DNA of 64,000 bases, from NCBI GenBank assembly GCA_035278025.1, contig DATEJK010000168.1:30528-94527 (forward strand), in the 5' to 3' direction. This DNA comes from JAICWP01 sp035278025. GTDB lineage: Bacteria > Acidobacteriota > Terriglobia > Terriglobales > Acidobacteriaceae. Below, piece by piece: positions 24,727 to 33,055 of this stretch. The position numbers and the translations under genes were made by a program. The stretch's first letter is position 1. Each line of letters begins with the position of its first letter. The notes beneath the pieces are model-generated. The model ran no database searches, had not been told where the DNA came from, and worked only from the letters and a program-made list of their open reading frames with translations.

Positions 24727-24933
24727 GTGGAAAGCCCGAAATCCGAACTGATCGCTTCTCTGCGAAAAGAGGCGGAATTGGCCCGCAAGCGCTCGCAACG
24801 GCTGGTGGAAATTGCCAAGCGCTTGCCCACTCCCCAGGAGCAAAGCGACGCGATTGCCATGGCCCTGGCGGAAGGGCGCTCAGCGGAAGCCTTCGATCAC
24901 GCGGTGGAGTTCCTGCTGACCACCGGCAACTGA
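24727..24933 (+). CDS. small helical hypothetical protein
   Basis: A GTG at 24727 opens a 68-residue frame of mostly helical, charged residues (LIASLRKEAELARKRSQRL then LPTPQEQSDAIAMALAEGR). The codon pattern and the amphipathic periodicity favour a real protein. I recognise no family. Its stop codon TGA is inside a heptamer array that also runs into the stop codon of the convergent treT. Confidence 0.5.
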   Translation: MESPKSELIASLRKEAELARKRSQRLVEIAKRLPTPQEQSDAIAMALAEGRSAEAFDHAVEFLLTTGN

Positions 24934-24953
24934 CAATTGCTACTGGTGCTTAC
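24926..24953. repeat. heptamer array across two stop codons
   Basis: Four heptads GCAACTG, ACAATTG, CTACTGG and TGCTTAC span the end of the 68-residue gene on the plus strand and the end of treT on the minus strand. The array therefore contributes the last codons of at least one of them. Confidence 0.5.
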
Positions 24954-26353
24954 GTTGTCTTCTCTTTTGTCAGCATCCCCAGCAGGATCTGGAAGAGCAG
25001 CAGCCAGCGCTTCACATTGCTGGTCATGAGGAAATTTTCCTTCACGTGCTCGCGCCCGTTCTTGCCCATCTGCTCGGCAAATTCCGGGTGGGTCAACAGG
25101 TAGCGGATCTGATAGGCGCAGCCTTCAATGGAGTGCACCAGCACACCCGTAAGCTTGTGTATCACCTGCGTGGGAATGCCGCCCACCGCGCCGGCAATGG
25201 TGGGTTTGCCCTTCCACAGGGCCTCAGTGACGGTGAGCCCAAAACCTTCCTTCAGCGATTTTTGCACCACCACGGTTGAGGCGCGCTGCAGGGCGTTGAT
25301 TTCCAGCGCCGACCACGGCGGCAGGTTAAGGATGATTACGTCCGGGTCTTCCCCGGCCGCGTCCATTACCTCCTGCAGGACGATGGCGCCTTCGGGGTCA
25401 TCGGTGGCCCCGCCGCCGGCCAAAACCAGCTGGCAGTCCACATATTTTTTGGCCAGTTTATAGGCCTGGATGACCCCCACGGGATCCTTGAGCCGGTCGA
25501 AACGCGAGATCTGGGTCACGATCGGCCGGCTGCGGTCAATTCCGAAATCCTCGCACACCTTCTGGATGTAGCCGGCGTCCAGTTCCTTGTTCTTCTCTGA
25601 AAGTGGATCAATGCAGGGGAAGAACAGGTATTGCGGCGCCATCAGCTGGCGGGAAAAAGCGGGCGAAGAGAACACGGTTGCGTCGTATTCTTCCACCATG
25701 GGGCGCAAGAATCCCCAGACGTCAGGATGGGGATTGGAGAGATCAATGTGGCAACGCCACATCCATTTGCCCCGATTGCGCTCCCGGCAGCGAATCAGCC
25801 CCAGGGGCTGGGGATCGTGAACCACGAACAGGTCCTCGGTGAACTGCATGCGCTGCCGGTTCTGCTCGTTGTACATCAGAAAAATGTCGCGCGCTTCCTT
25901 GGTGAGCACGTACTCGCCGCCATGCAGGGCGTTGTGGAAGGCCTTGGTCACCTCGAAGAAATCGTTGCCGCCGGTGATCACGTCCCAGCGGGTCCCCACC
26001 TCCAGTTCACCGAGCAGTGGGATGAGGCGGTTGAGCATTTCGGCCACGCCTCCCCCCATAGAGGTGGAGTTCACCATCTTCACGGTTTTGCCGCGGAGGG
26101 GACGGGCCAGGAAGCGGAGTTCGTCCAGTTCCGGCTTGCCGATGATGGGCTCGTAGTCGTCCAGCCGGGGAGGCGGGGGCGCCGCGGGCGGAGTTTCCGA
26201 AATGCGCGGCCGTTTGCGGCGCTCGCGAAAGGGCGCCGAGGGGGCTTCCGACCCGCCATTGCGGGGCGGGGCCTCGGCCGGCTGTTCCGTGATTACTTCG
26301 CGGCGCCTCTGCTCGGCCACACTCTCCTCGGCCTGGTTCTTGCCTGGTTCCAT
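24950..26353 (-). CDS. treT: trehalose synthase TreT-type GT4 glycosyltransferase
   Basis: The 467-residue protein matches TreT, which joins NDP-glucose and glucose to trehalose in a retaining and reversible way. It begins with about 50 disordered residues (many Glu, Arg, Pro). STSMGGGVAEMLNRLIPLL near 95 is the typical donor-side start, then WRCHIDLSNP and DPLSEKNKEL. The GT-B C-terminal domain holds QISRFDRLKDP, LAGGGATDDPEG and the E-x7-E motif in KEGFGLTVTEALWKGKP. It begins 7 bases after the stop codon of the DUF5752 gene, a pairing I know from other bacteria. It may make trehalose as a stress solute. Confidence 0.85.
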   Translation of the reverse strand: MEPGKNQAEESVAEQRRREVITEQPAEAPPRNGGSEAPSAPFRERRKRPRISETPPAAPPPPRLDDYEPIIGKPELDELRFLARPLRGKTVKMVNSTSMGGGVAEMLNRLIPLLGELEVGTRWDVITGGNDFFEVTKAFHNALHGGEYVLTKEARDIFLMYNEQNRQRMQFTEDLFVVHDPQPLGLIRCRERNRGKWMWRCHIDLSNPHPDVWGFLRPMVEEYDATVFSSPAFSRQLMAPQYLFFPCIDPLSEKNKELDAGYIQKVCEDFGIDRSRPIVTQISRFDRLKDPVGVIQAYKLAKKYVDCQLVLAGGGATDDPEGAIVLQEVMDAAGEDPDVIILNLPPWSALEINALQRASTVVVQKSLKEGFGLTVTEALWKGKPTIAGAVGGIPTQVIHKLTGVLVHSIEGCAYQIRYLLTHPEFAEQMGKNGREHVKENFLMTSNVKRWLLLFQILLGMLTKEKTT

Positions 26354-26360
26354 TTCCGCC

Positions 26361-27053
26361 TCATGCTTGGGAATGCAAAGCTCGTTCGATCACGCGCACC
26401 ATGATCCGGCGCACGTCCTGCAGGGTCGAAGTGTAAATGTCAATACGGTTGAACTGGTCGGCTATACGACCCAGGTCCAGTTCCGATTCCAGCCAGACGG
26501 AAAAGTCGTTGGAATTCAGCTTTAGCCGCAAACGCGCTTCTATGAAGTGATAATGAATGCAGTGAATGCTGACCCGGTTGAGGCACTCGCGGAACTCCAC
26601 CAGGTTGCGGGCAACAAAAGGGGTGGGCACCACCACCGCATCGGAAGCGCAAAAGTAGAACGGCTCCATGGCGGCCCGGTCGGCTGCCCGCGGGTTGCGC
26701 TCCAGGTAGTCCTGAACGATCTGCACGATTCGCCCCCGCAGAGTTTCCACGGAAGTAAATTCCCGGACGTCCACCGAGGCCAGGCGCTCCGCCAGTCCCA
26801 CCTCATTGCAGGCGGCAAAGGCCCAGTGGGCGTAGTCGTTGGAGAAGCCTTCGCGGATGAAGTGGTGTTCCTGCAGGGTGCGGAAGGTGTGCTGGAAAAT
26901 GGATTCACTGGGCACGGAACGCAAAGCGGCCAGCAGTTCGCCCAGGGTGGTGGCTTTCTCCCGTTCAATGCGGAGCAGGTGGGCCGCCGAGTTGAAGTAA
27001 AAAGGAGAGCGCGCCCAGCGCACCGGCGGCGCCGGCAATGGTGCGGTTGCCAT
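26361..27053 (-). CDS. DUF5752 family protein
   Basis: The 230-residue protein is of the DUF5752 type, soluble and largely helical. FYFNSAAHLLRIEREKATTLGELLAALR near the front and SIFQHTFRTLQEHHFIREGFSNDYAHW follow the family pattern; the second half carries SIHCIHYHFIEARLRL. Such proteins usually sit beside TreT or related glycosyltransferases, as here (7-base gap). The role is not established; by position it may adjust or assist trehalose formation. It is divergent from the antiporter gene, with a spacer of 204 bases in which I see no clear site. Confidence 0.72.
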   Translation of the reverse strand: MATAPLPAPPVRWARSPFYFNSAAHLLRIEREKATTLGELLAALRSVPSESIFQHTFRTLQEHHFIREGFSNDYAHWAFAACNEVGLAERLASVDVREFTSVETLRGRIVQIVQDYLERNPRAADRAAMEPFYFCASDAVVVPTPFVARNLVEFRECLNRVSIHCIHYHFIEARLRLKLNSNDFSVWLESELDLGRIADQFNRIDIYTSTLQDVRRIMVRVIERALHSQA

Positions 27054-27257
27054 GTTAGGGGAGTCCTCCTGCTCGTTCTGAGCCCGATTGCTCAGAGGCC
27101 GCTCTGCGGGCTTTAGATGCCACCCCGGCAGGCCGTCGTTTGCTCCTGTTCAACATACACCATGCTATGGGGCCATGCTCAAGCCCGGCGGCTGCTCGCA
27201 AAATCGCACAGCAGCTTTCGATTTTGCTGGCAGGGACTCTCCCCCCGTTGGAAAATC

Positions 27258-28505
27258 ATGACTTCGCCACTTTATCTGCCTCCTTGTATGCCACATGGCG
27301 CTGACACGTTGTTGCTGGAGTTGTTCGCCATCTTTGTCTGGGCCAAGATCTTTGGCGAACTGTTTGAGCGGCTTTCTCTTCCCGCGGTGCTGGGTGAAAT
27401 CCTGGCCGGGATTATTCTCGGCCCCCATGCCGCCGCTCTGATTGCTCCCAGCGAGAATATCTACGCCTTTGCCGAAATTGGCGCCATCTTCGTGCTGTTT
27501 ACCGCCGGCCTGGAGACCCGGCCCCAGGATCTGCTGCGCGTGGGCCGGCAGTCGCTGGGGGTGGCCGCCGCCGGGGTAATTGCTCCCTTTGTCCTCGGGT
27601 TCTTCTACATGCGCTTGCGCGGCGAAGCCAATCATGAGGCTATCTTTGTGGCCGCCGCCATGGTGGCCACCAGCGTAGCTATCACGGCTCGCGTGCTGGC
27701 CGACCTGCACGTCCTCAACGCCCGTTTTGCCCGCATCATCATGGGAGCGGCGGTTTTTGACGACATTCTGGGCATGGTCTTGCTGGCAATCGTGAGCGGC
27801 ATGGCCAGTGGGGGCGGCATCCGCTGGCTGCACCTGGGCGTAACCCTCGCCGAAGCGGTAGGCTTCGCCCTGTTCATGATCTTCGTCGGACCCCGCATCG
27901 TACGCCGCGTTCGCCCCGGCCTGCGCCATATTTCGCTGCAGAACGCGCCGCTGGTCCTCTCCCTGGCCACTTGTCTGCTGCTCTCCTGGGCCGCTGCCCG
28001 CATCGGCATGGCCGCCATCATCGGCGCTTTTTTCGCCGGCCTGGTGCTGGCTGACTACTCTCCGGAGTGGGATCTCCAACCCCGCATTCACGCCATCAAT
28101 GAATTTCTCGCCCCCTTCTTTTTCTTCACCATCGGCTCCCGACTTGATGTCCACCTGTTCTCCGGGAACGTGCTGCTGGACGCGCTGGTCGTCTCCCTGC
28201 TGGCCGTCGTCTCCAAGGTGGTGGGCTGCGGCCTGCCCGTGCTGCGGGAAGGCTGGCAAACCACGCTGCGGGTAGGGGTAGGCATGATGCCTCGTGGCGA
28301 GGTGGCGCTCATCGTCGCCCTGGTGGGATTGCAGATGAACATGGTCTCACAATCAACTTATGCCATCGTCATCTTCATGACCGGATTCACCACCATCCTG
28401 GCTCCGCCGCTGCTGCGCTTGCTGATCCGTGACCGTCCGGGCGGCAAGGGAAAGGGAAGTCCCGAGCTGGTTGGCGCTCACCAGCCCGCGAACTCGGCTG
28501 AGTGA
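27258..28505 (+). CDS. CPA2-type cation:proton antiporter
   Basis: From the ATG at 27258, which has GGAAAA seven bases upstream, the protein has 415 residues; upstream in-frame ATGs add a cytosolic-looking Ser/Cys-rich stretch and are unlikely. About 12 membrane helices are visible. The family blocks LPAVLGEILAGIILGP near 40, LFTAGLETRPQDLL near 80 and the unwound-helix region AAVFDDILGMVLLAI near 155 mark the NapA/KefB group, with the Asp pair for ion binding in FDD. No TrkA domain is attached. It should exchange sodium or potassium for protons at the inner membrane. Confidence 0.88.
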   Translation: MTSPLYLPPCMPHGADTLLLELFAIFVWAKIFGELFERLSLPAVLGEILAGIILGPHAAALIAPSENIYAFAEIGAIFVLFTAGLETRPQDLLRVGRQSLGVAAAGVIAPFVLGFFYMRLRGEANHEAIFVAAAMVATSVAITARVLADLHVLNARFARIIMGAAVFDDILGMVLLAIVSGMASGGGIRWLHLGVTLAEAVGFALFMIFVGPRIVRRVRPGLRHISLQNAPLVLSLATCLLLSWAAARIGMAAIIGAFFAGLVLADYSPEWDLQPRIHAINEFLAPFFFFTIGSRLDVHLFSGNVLLDALVVSLLAVVSKVVGCGLPVLREGWQTTLRVGVGMMPRGEVALIVALVGLQMNMVSQSTYAIVIFMTGFTTILAPPLLRLLIRDRPGGKGKGSPELVGAHQPANSAE

Positions 28506-28561
28506 AACCAGCGTCGCTCCCATAGCGGAACGGTCAGGACATTCCTGCTCAGCGGGAAAGC

Positions 28562-28582
28562 GAAACCTGAAACTCGAAACTG
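28562..28582. repeat. heptamer array
   Basis: Three near-identical heptads GAAACCT, GAAACTC and GAAACTG lie in the 129-base gap between the antiporter and fabG. The first four positions are invariant. Confidence 0.5.
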
Positions 28583-28634
28583 TTCGTACTCCTCTCGTTT
28601 ATAATCGCGCCTTCTCCGGGGAGGCGGGATTCGC

Positions 28635-29378
28635 ATGGGCCTGCAAGGCCGGGTGGCGCTGGTGACCGGTGCGTCGCAAGGGATCGGGCGTGCCTGCGCT
28701 CTGCGCCTGGCCGCCAGCGGCGCCAGGGTTGCCCTGGCGGCGCGCAGCCAGGAAAAGCTGCAGCAGGTAGCTGCTGAAATCGCGGCTGCCGGCGGCGACG
28801 CAGCCGCCTTTGTCATGGATGTTGCCAGCGAGGAACAGATCAAACCTGCAGTTCGCGCGGCCATGGACCAGTTCGGCAGAATCGACATCCTGGTCAACAA
28901 TGCTGGCATCACCCGCGACCAGTTGGTAATGCGCATGAAGCGCGCCGACTGGGACGCCGTCCTCAACACCAATCTCACCGCCGCCTACCTGTGCATTCAG
29001 GCGGTCATCGGCTCCATGCTCAAGCAGCGTTGGGGACGCATCATCAACATCACCAGCATCTTCGGCCAGATCGGGCAAGTGGGACAGGCCAACTACTCGG
29101 CTTCCAAAGCCGGACTGATCGGGCTGACCATGGCCGTGGCTCGCGAGGTCGCCTCCCGCAACATCACCGTAAATGCGGTGGCCCCCGGCTACATTGAAAC
29201 ATCCATGACGGCGGGGCTACCGGCGGAGATGAAGGAGAACATTTTGAAGATGATTCCCCTGGGCCGCGTTGGAAGCGATGCCGACGTCGCCAGCGCGGTG
29301 AACTTTCTTGCCTCCGACGAGGCTGCCTACGTCACCGGCCACGTGCTCAACGTCAATGGAGGCATCCTCATGGGGTAG
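28635..29378 (+). CDS. fabG: 3-oxoacyl-ACP reductase, SDR family
   Basis: The 247-residue protein is a short-chain dehydrogenase that reduces 3-oxoacyl-ACP with NADPH in fatty acid elongation. The cofactor motif TGASQGIGRA is at 11-20, NNAG near 88, the catalytic Ser in ITSIFGQ, and Y-x-x-x-K in NYSASKAG near 155. The end YVTGHVLNVNGGILMG is the usual FabG finish. The length and motifs fit FabG well, but single SDR genes away from other fab genes can also have other substrates. A GNAT gene follows within 24 bases. Confidence 0.88.
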   Translation: MGLQGRVALVTGASQGIGRACALRLAASGARVALAARSQEKLQQVAAEIAAAGGDAAAFVMDVASEEQIKPAVRAAMDQFGRIDILVNNAGITRDQLVMRMKRADWDAVLNTNLTAAYLCIQAVIGSMLKQRWGRIINITSIFGQIGQVGQANYSASKAGLIGLTMAVAREVASRNITVNAVAPGYIETSMTAGLPAEMKENILKMIPLGRVGSDADVASAVNFLASDEAAYVTGHVLNVNGGILMG

Positions 29379-29401
29379 CGCGCACGCCTTCCTCCCCGGC
29401 G

Positions 29402-29869
29402 ATTGCAGTTTTCCAGGCAGTCACGCCCGAACACCTGGCGCAAACCCGCACGCTGTTTCTTGAGTACGCTTCCTCGCTCGGTTTCAGCCTGTGCTTCCAG
29501 GGCTTCGAGCAGGAAATGGCCGGCCTGCCCGGAGATTACGCTCCACCGCAAGGGCGCCTGCTATTGGCGCGCCTGGGCCAGGAATCAGTGGGCTGCGTCG
29601 CCCTGCACCCGCTGGAGCCGGGCACCTGCGAAATGAAGCGTCTCTATGTACGGCCGCAGTTTCGCGGCCACGGAGTGGGCAAGGCGCTGCTGAACACGGT
29701 GCTCGCTGAAGCCCGCGCTATCGGTTACCGGCGCATGCGTCTGGACAGTGTCGAGCCGGTCATGCAAGATGCTGTCCGCATGTACCGCGCCTATGGCTTT
29801 CGTGAGATCGCGCCTTACCGGGAAAACCCGATTGCAGGCGCGCTGTATATGGAGTTGATTTTGGATTGA
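29402..29869 (+). CDS. GNAT family N-acetyltransferase, start codon unclear
   Basis: The frame reads a complete GNAT domain of about 155 residues: AVFQAVTPEHLAQTRTLFLEY at the front, FEQEMAGLPGDYAPP, then MKRLYVRPQFRGHGVGKALL with the acetyl-CoA loop R-G-x-G-x-G, and YRAYGFREI near the end. The only ATG (29516) would cut off the first beta strand and two helices. In frame upstream there is no ATG, GTG or TTG before the previous stop at 29195. I therefore place the start at the ATT 29402, a rare start codon, just after fabG. Translational coupling to fabG or a start-region mutation are the alternatives. The substrate is unknown. Confidence 0.65.
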   Translation: MAVFQAVTPEHLAQTRTLFLEYASSLGFSLCFQGFEQEMAGLPGDYAPPQGRLLLARLGQESVGCVALHPLEPGTCEMKRLYVRPQFRGHGVGKALLNTVLAEARAIGYRRMRLDSVEPVMQDAVRMYRAYGFREIAPYRENPIAGALYMELILD

Positions 29870-29896
29870 GTAATTGTGTAATTGAGTAATTGTGTA
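29865..29896. repeat. two exact 16-base tandem units
   Basis: ATTGAGTAATTGTGTA occurs twice in exact tandem; each unit is itself two related octamers. The first unit covers the GNAT stop codon. A shortened third copy follows. Confidence 0.75.
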
Positions 29897-29946
29897 AATT
29901 GGCGCAATTAATTTTCAATTCCATGATTTCTGCCGCAAGGAGCCTC

Positions 29947-30687
29947 ATGAAGATCTGCGTCGTGCTGCTCATGTTGTTCATCGCCGCCGCCTCCTTCGCC
30001 GCCACCGAAAAAACCGTTTCTTACAAGAGCGGCGACGAAACCGTTCACGGCGTTCTCTATACCCCTGCGGGCAAGGGGCCGTTTCCCGCCCTGGTCGTGA
30101 TTCATGAATGGTGGGGCCTGGTGCCCTGGGTGAAGGAGCAGGCGGCCAAGCTTGCCGACCAGGGCTACGTCACGCTGGCGGTTGATCTCTACCGCGGCAA
30201 GTCCGCGGATAATCCCGAAACCGCGCACGAGCTGATGCGCGGCCTGCCCGAGGACCGCGCCAACCGCGACTTGCTGGCGGCGGTAGGGTTCCTGAAATCG
30301 CAGAAGAAGGTTAACCCGGCGAAGATCGGTTCCATCGGCTGGTGCATGGGCGGCGGCTACTCGCTCGACCTGGCTATTGCCGACCCCACTCTCGCCGCCG
30401 CCGTCATCAACTACGGCCACTTGGCCACCGACCCCGCCCGCATCCAGCAGATCCACGCGCCCATCCTAGGCCTGTTTGGGGGGCAGGACAAAGGCATACC
30501 ACCCACTGACGTGCGTAAGTTTGAACAGGATATGAAGCAAATGGGCAAGAAGATAGACGTCACCATTTATGCCGATGCCGGTCACGCCTTCGAAAATCCC
30601 AACAACAAGACCGGCTACCGGGCAGAGGATGCCGCCGATGCCTGGAAGCGCACGGTGGAATTTCTGGACGCGACGCTCAAAAAATAG
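29947..30687 (+). CDS. exported dienelactone hydrolase family protein
   Basis: The ATG at 29947 has AAGGAG at a good distance and gives 246 residues with a signal peptide (ICVVLLMLFIAAASFA). The alpha/beta hydrolase shows the Cys nucleophile in GWCMGGGYS near residue 133, Asp in GGQDKGIPP near 185 and His in DAGHAF near 218, the Cys-Asp-His triad of dienelactone hydrolases. VVIHEWWGL carries the oxyanion Glu-Trp motif. True dienelactone hydrolases act in the cytosol on catechol products; this exported form more likely splits another ester or lactone. Confidence 0.87.
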   Translation: MKICVVLLMLFIAAASFAATEKTVSYKSGDETVHGVLYTPAGKGPFPALVVIHEWWGLVPWVKEQAAKLADQGYVTLAVDLYRGKSADNPETAHELMRGLPEDRANRDLLAAVGFLKSQKKVNPAKIGSIGWCMGGGYSLDLAIADPTLAAAVINYGHLATDPARIQQIHAPILGLFGGQDKGIPPTDVRKFEQDMKQMGKKIDVTIYADAGHAFENPNNKTGYRAEDAADAWKRTVEFLDATLKK

Positions 30688-30735
30688 GCTCCTCGTTCAC
30701 TTGGCGATCGCGTGGTGGAACAGGCAAACTCCTAA

Positions 30736-30756
30736 TAGTGGCTACTGACTACTTTT
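30736..30756. repeat. heptamer array
   Basis: Three heptads TAGTGGC, TACTGAC and TACTTTT lie in the 150-base gap between the hydrolase and the XRE regulator. They share the ACTG-type core with the array at 37653. Confidence 0.4.
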
Positions 30757-30837
30757 TTAAATTCTGCTTGCCAGACGGTACTACTCTGGTTACTATGCAT
30801 TCACCCCCGAACCGGAATTTTTCAGGCTGCGCCCACC

Positions 30838-31188
30838 ATGAACATCGGCGAGACGATTCGCAATCTTCGGCTGCACAAAGGCATGTCACAAGGCGACATT
30901 GAGAAGCGCACCGGATTGCTGCGCTGTTACCTTTCGCGGGTGGAAAATGGCCACACCATCCCTTCGCTCGACACCCTGGCCAAGATTGCCACCGCCATGG
31001 AAGTTCCGCTGTCCCAGTTCTTCAGCGATTCCAACCACGATAATGGTTCCAAGCCGCTGCCCCAGCTTACCGATGATGAGGTGCGCTTCCTTACCCAGAT
31101 CCGGCGTTACTCTTCTTCGCTGAACGACAGCGACCGCAAGCTGGTGCTGGCCATGGTCAAGAAAATGGCCGCCACGGCGGGAAAATAG
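30838..31188 (+). CDS. XRE family transcriptional regulator
   Basis: The 116-residue protein has a lambda-repressor type helix-turn-helix over residues 1-62: IGETIRNLRLHKGMSQGDIE, then GLLRCYLSRVENGHTIPSLDTL. The rest (about 50 residues) is a helical tail with LTDDEVRFLTQIRRYSSSL, perhaps for dimerisation. There is no ligand domain. I recall similar short XRE proteins across acidobacteria as stand-alone regulators. No operator can be pointed out. Confidence 0.88.
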   Translation: MNIGETIRNLRLHKGMSQGDIEKRTGLLRCYLSRVENGHTIPSLDTLAKIATAMEVPLSQFFSDSNHDNGSKPLPQLTDDEVRFLTQIRRYSSSLNDSDRKLVLAMVKKMAATAGK

Positions 31189-31237
31189 GCGCTGGGGGCG
31201 CCGCCTCCAATCACCAAAAATTTTGAAGGGCTGATGG

Positions 31238-32155
31238 CTAATTCCCAGGGGCTGGCCTGGTCGCCTCCGCCTGCTCGTGGGCGTGATAGCTGGAGCGCAC
31301 CAGCGGCCCCGATTCGACGTGACGAAAGCCGAAACGCAACGCTTCCTGTTTGAGGTGCAGGAACTCCTCAGGCGTGTAAAAGCGGGCGATGGGCAGGTGG
31401 TCGCGCGAGGGCCGCAGGTACTGGCCTACTGTCAGGATATCCACCCCGCGGCTTCCCAGGTCGCGGAAAACCTCCACCAGTTCCGTCATTTCTTCGCCCA
31501 AGCCGACCATCACTCCTGACTTGGTGATCATGCGGGGAGAAAACTTCTTGGCGTTCTCCAGCAGCTTCAGAGTGCGCTGGTAGCGCGCGCCAGAGCGGAC
31601 CGCGCGGTAGAGTCGAGGCACCGTCTCAGTGTTGTGATTGAGTATGTCGGGGCGGGCAGCGAGCACGATCTTCAGCGCTTCATCGAGTCCCTGAAAATCG
31701 GGAATCAGAACTTCCACCCGGCAATCCGGGGTGAGCTTGCGGATTTCTTCGATGGTCTGGGCAAAAATGCGCGCTCCGCCCAGGTTGTCATCATCACGGT
31801 TCACGCTGGTCACAACCGCATGTTTCAGGCCTAGAGTTGCCACCGCTTCGGCGACACGGCGCGGTTCATCCCAGTCCAGCGCTCCAGGCTTGCCCTTGGG
31901 CACGGCGCAAAAGCCGCAGCGCCGGGTGCAGATATCGCCCAGCAGCATGAAGGTGGCAGTGCGGTGGTTCCAGCACTCGCCGATGTTGGGGCACTGCGCC
32001 GACTCGCACACCGTGTGCAGGCCCAGTCCGCGGGCCAGGCTCTTCAGATTGTGGTAGTTCTCGCCCACGGGAGCGCGGGCGCGCAGCCATTGCGGCTTAG
32101 GCAGCGGCCGCTGCGGCGCAAGGCTGATCTGGACCAGTTCGGCGGAAGAGCCCAT
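31238..32155 (-). CDS. lipA: lipoyl synthase
   Basis: From the ATG at 32155 the protein has 305 residues; a GTG two codons upstream is possible. LipA is a radical SAM enzyme that inserts two sulfurs into octanoyl groups on lipoyl domains. The auxiliary cluster motif C-x4-C-x5-C (CESAQCPNIGEC) lies near 48-60, the radical SAM motif C-x3-C-x2-C (CTRRCGFC) near 76-83, and the R-S-S-Y motif (VRSSYHA) at the C-terminus. All cluster residues are present. It follows a c-type cytochrome gene after 71 bases; lipB is not in the window. Confidence 0.96.
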   Translation of the reverse strand: MGSSAELVQISLAPQRPLPKPQWLRARAPVGENYHNLKSLARGLGLHTVCESAQCPNIGECWNHRTATFMLLGDICTRRCGFCAVPKGKPGALDWDEPRRVAEAVATLGLKHAVVTSVNRDDDNLGGARIFAQTIEEIRKLTPDCRVEVLIPDFQGLDEALKIVLAARPDILNHNTETVPRLYRAVRSGARYQRTLKLLENAKKFSPRMITKSGVMVGLGEEMTELVEVFRDLGSRGVDILTVGQYLRPSRDHLPIARFYTPEEFLHLKQEALRFGFRHVESGPLVRSSYHAHEQAEATRPAPGN

Positions 32156-32226
32156 TACCACCCTATTTTACACAGCCAAAGTTCTGTGGGCATAGCCGAG
32201 GGCGGCGGCTGTCCTCACGGGAGCAG

Positions 32227-32592
32227 CTACAGGGTGTGCAGGTATGCCAGCAAGTTCTTGATCTGCTGCGGTGTCAACACATTCCCGAATGCCGGCATGT
32301 GGGCTTTGCCGTACTGCACCACCTCGGTGACACGGTCCTCATTGGCAGGCAGCCCGCTGGGCAGGTACTGCTTCTTGAACATGTGTTCCAGGCTGGGGCC
32401 CTGCAGGTCCTTGGAAGAGTATGCCTCGTGGCAGCGGGCGCAGGAGTAGTCGAAAACCCGGCGGCCGGCCGCCTGCTGCGGGTTGAGCCCAAGCTCAGCG
32501 TCACTTTTGCGCCGCTGCACGTCACAGCCGGCAAGGAAACCCAGTAGCAGGGCCGAGGAGCAGATCAGAAGTACGGTTCTCAATGAGTGCAC
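32227..32592 (-). CDS. c-type cytochrome, probable lipoprotein
   Basis: With the GTG at 32592 the protein has 121 residues; a TTG two codons later has AGGTG upstream and is equally possible. The signal LICSSALLLGFLAGC ends in a good lipobox. One haem motif CARCH is near residue 55 and the axial Met is likely in HMPAFGN near 100, followed by LTPQQIKNLLAYLHTL, the usual last helix. It is a class I mono-haem cytochrome anchored at the membrane, probably an electron carrier. It is divergent from the DUF488 gene with only 31 bases between the starts. Confidence 0.85.
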   Translation of the reverse strand: MHSLRTVLLICSSALLLGFLAGCDVQRRKSDAELGLNPQQAAGRRVFDYSCARCHEAYSSKDLQGPSLEHMFKKQYLPSGLPANEDRVTEVVQYGKAHMPAFGNVLTPQQIKNLLAYLHTL

Positions 32593-32623
32593 CTGGAAAA
32601 CGTACAATAATAGAGCAAAGGCG

Positions 32624-33055
32624 ATGGCGGTCGCAGTCAAACGCGTTTACGAGAAGCCGGTGCGCGCCGACGGCGCCCGCGTGCTGGTGGACCGCCTGTG
32701 GCCGCGAGGAGTGCGCAAGCAAGCGGTCCACGCCTGGTTGAAGGATCTGGCCCCCTCCAACGAGTTGCGCCGCTGGTTTCACGCCCGTCCTCAGCACTGG
32801 GATACGTTCCGCCGGCGTTATCTCAAGGAGCTGGCGGGCGAATCGGCAGCTGGCGCGTTAGAAGAGCTCTACCGCCTGGCCGAGACGCGCAGCAAGCTAA
32901 CCCTCCTGTTCGCCTCGCGCGACCTCGAGCACAATAACGCGGTTGTGCTCAAGCAGTTGCTGGACGGCATGCGCAAGCCGCCCACCGGCACCGGCCCGGC
33001 GGCTGCGGCCGCCATGCCTGGACGGCAACGGGCGCGGGCCCGGCGGCCAAGATGA
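32624..33055 (+). CDS. DUF488 (YeaO-like) protein
   Basis: The ATG at 32624 gives 143 residues. The family blocks are RVYEKPVRADGARVLVDRLWPRG at the front, WLKDLAPSNELRRWF, and LTLLFASRDLEHNNAVVLKQLL. This group has no settled function. The last 30 residues (PPTGTGPAAAAAMPGRQRAR) are a low-complexity extension that is not part of the domain and runs into the next gene. It overlaps the DUF3891 gene by four bases, so both are likely translated together. Confidence 0.85.
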   Translation: MAVAVKRVYEKPVRADGARVLVDRLWPRGVRKQAVHAWLKDLAPSNELRRWFHARPQHWDTFRRRYLKELAGESAAGALEELYRLAETRSKLTLLFASRDLEHNNAVVLKQLLDGMRKPPTGTGPAAAAAMPGRQRARARRPR

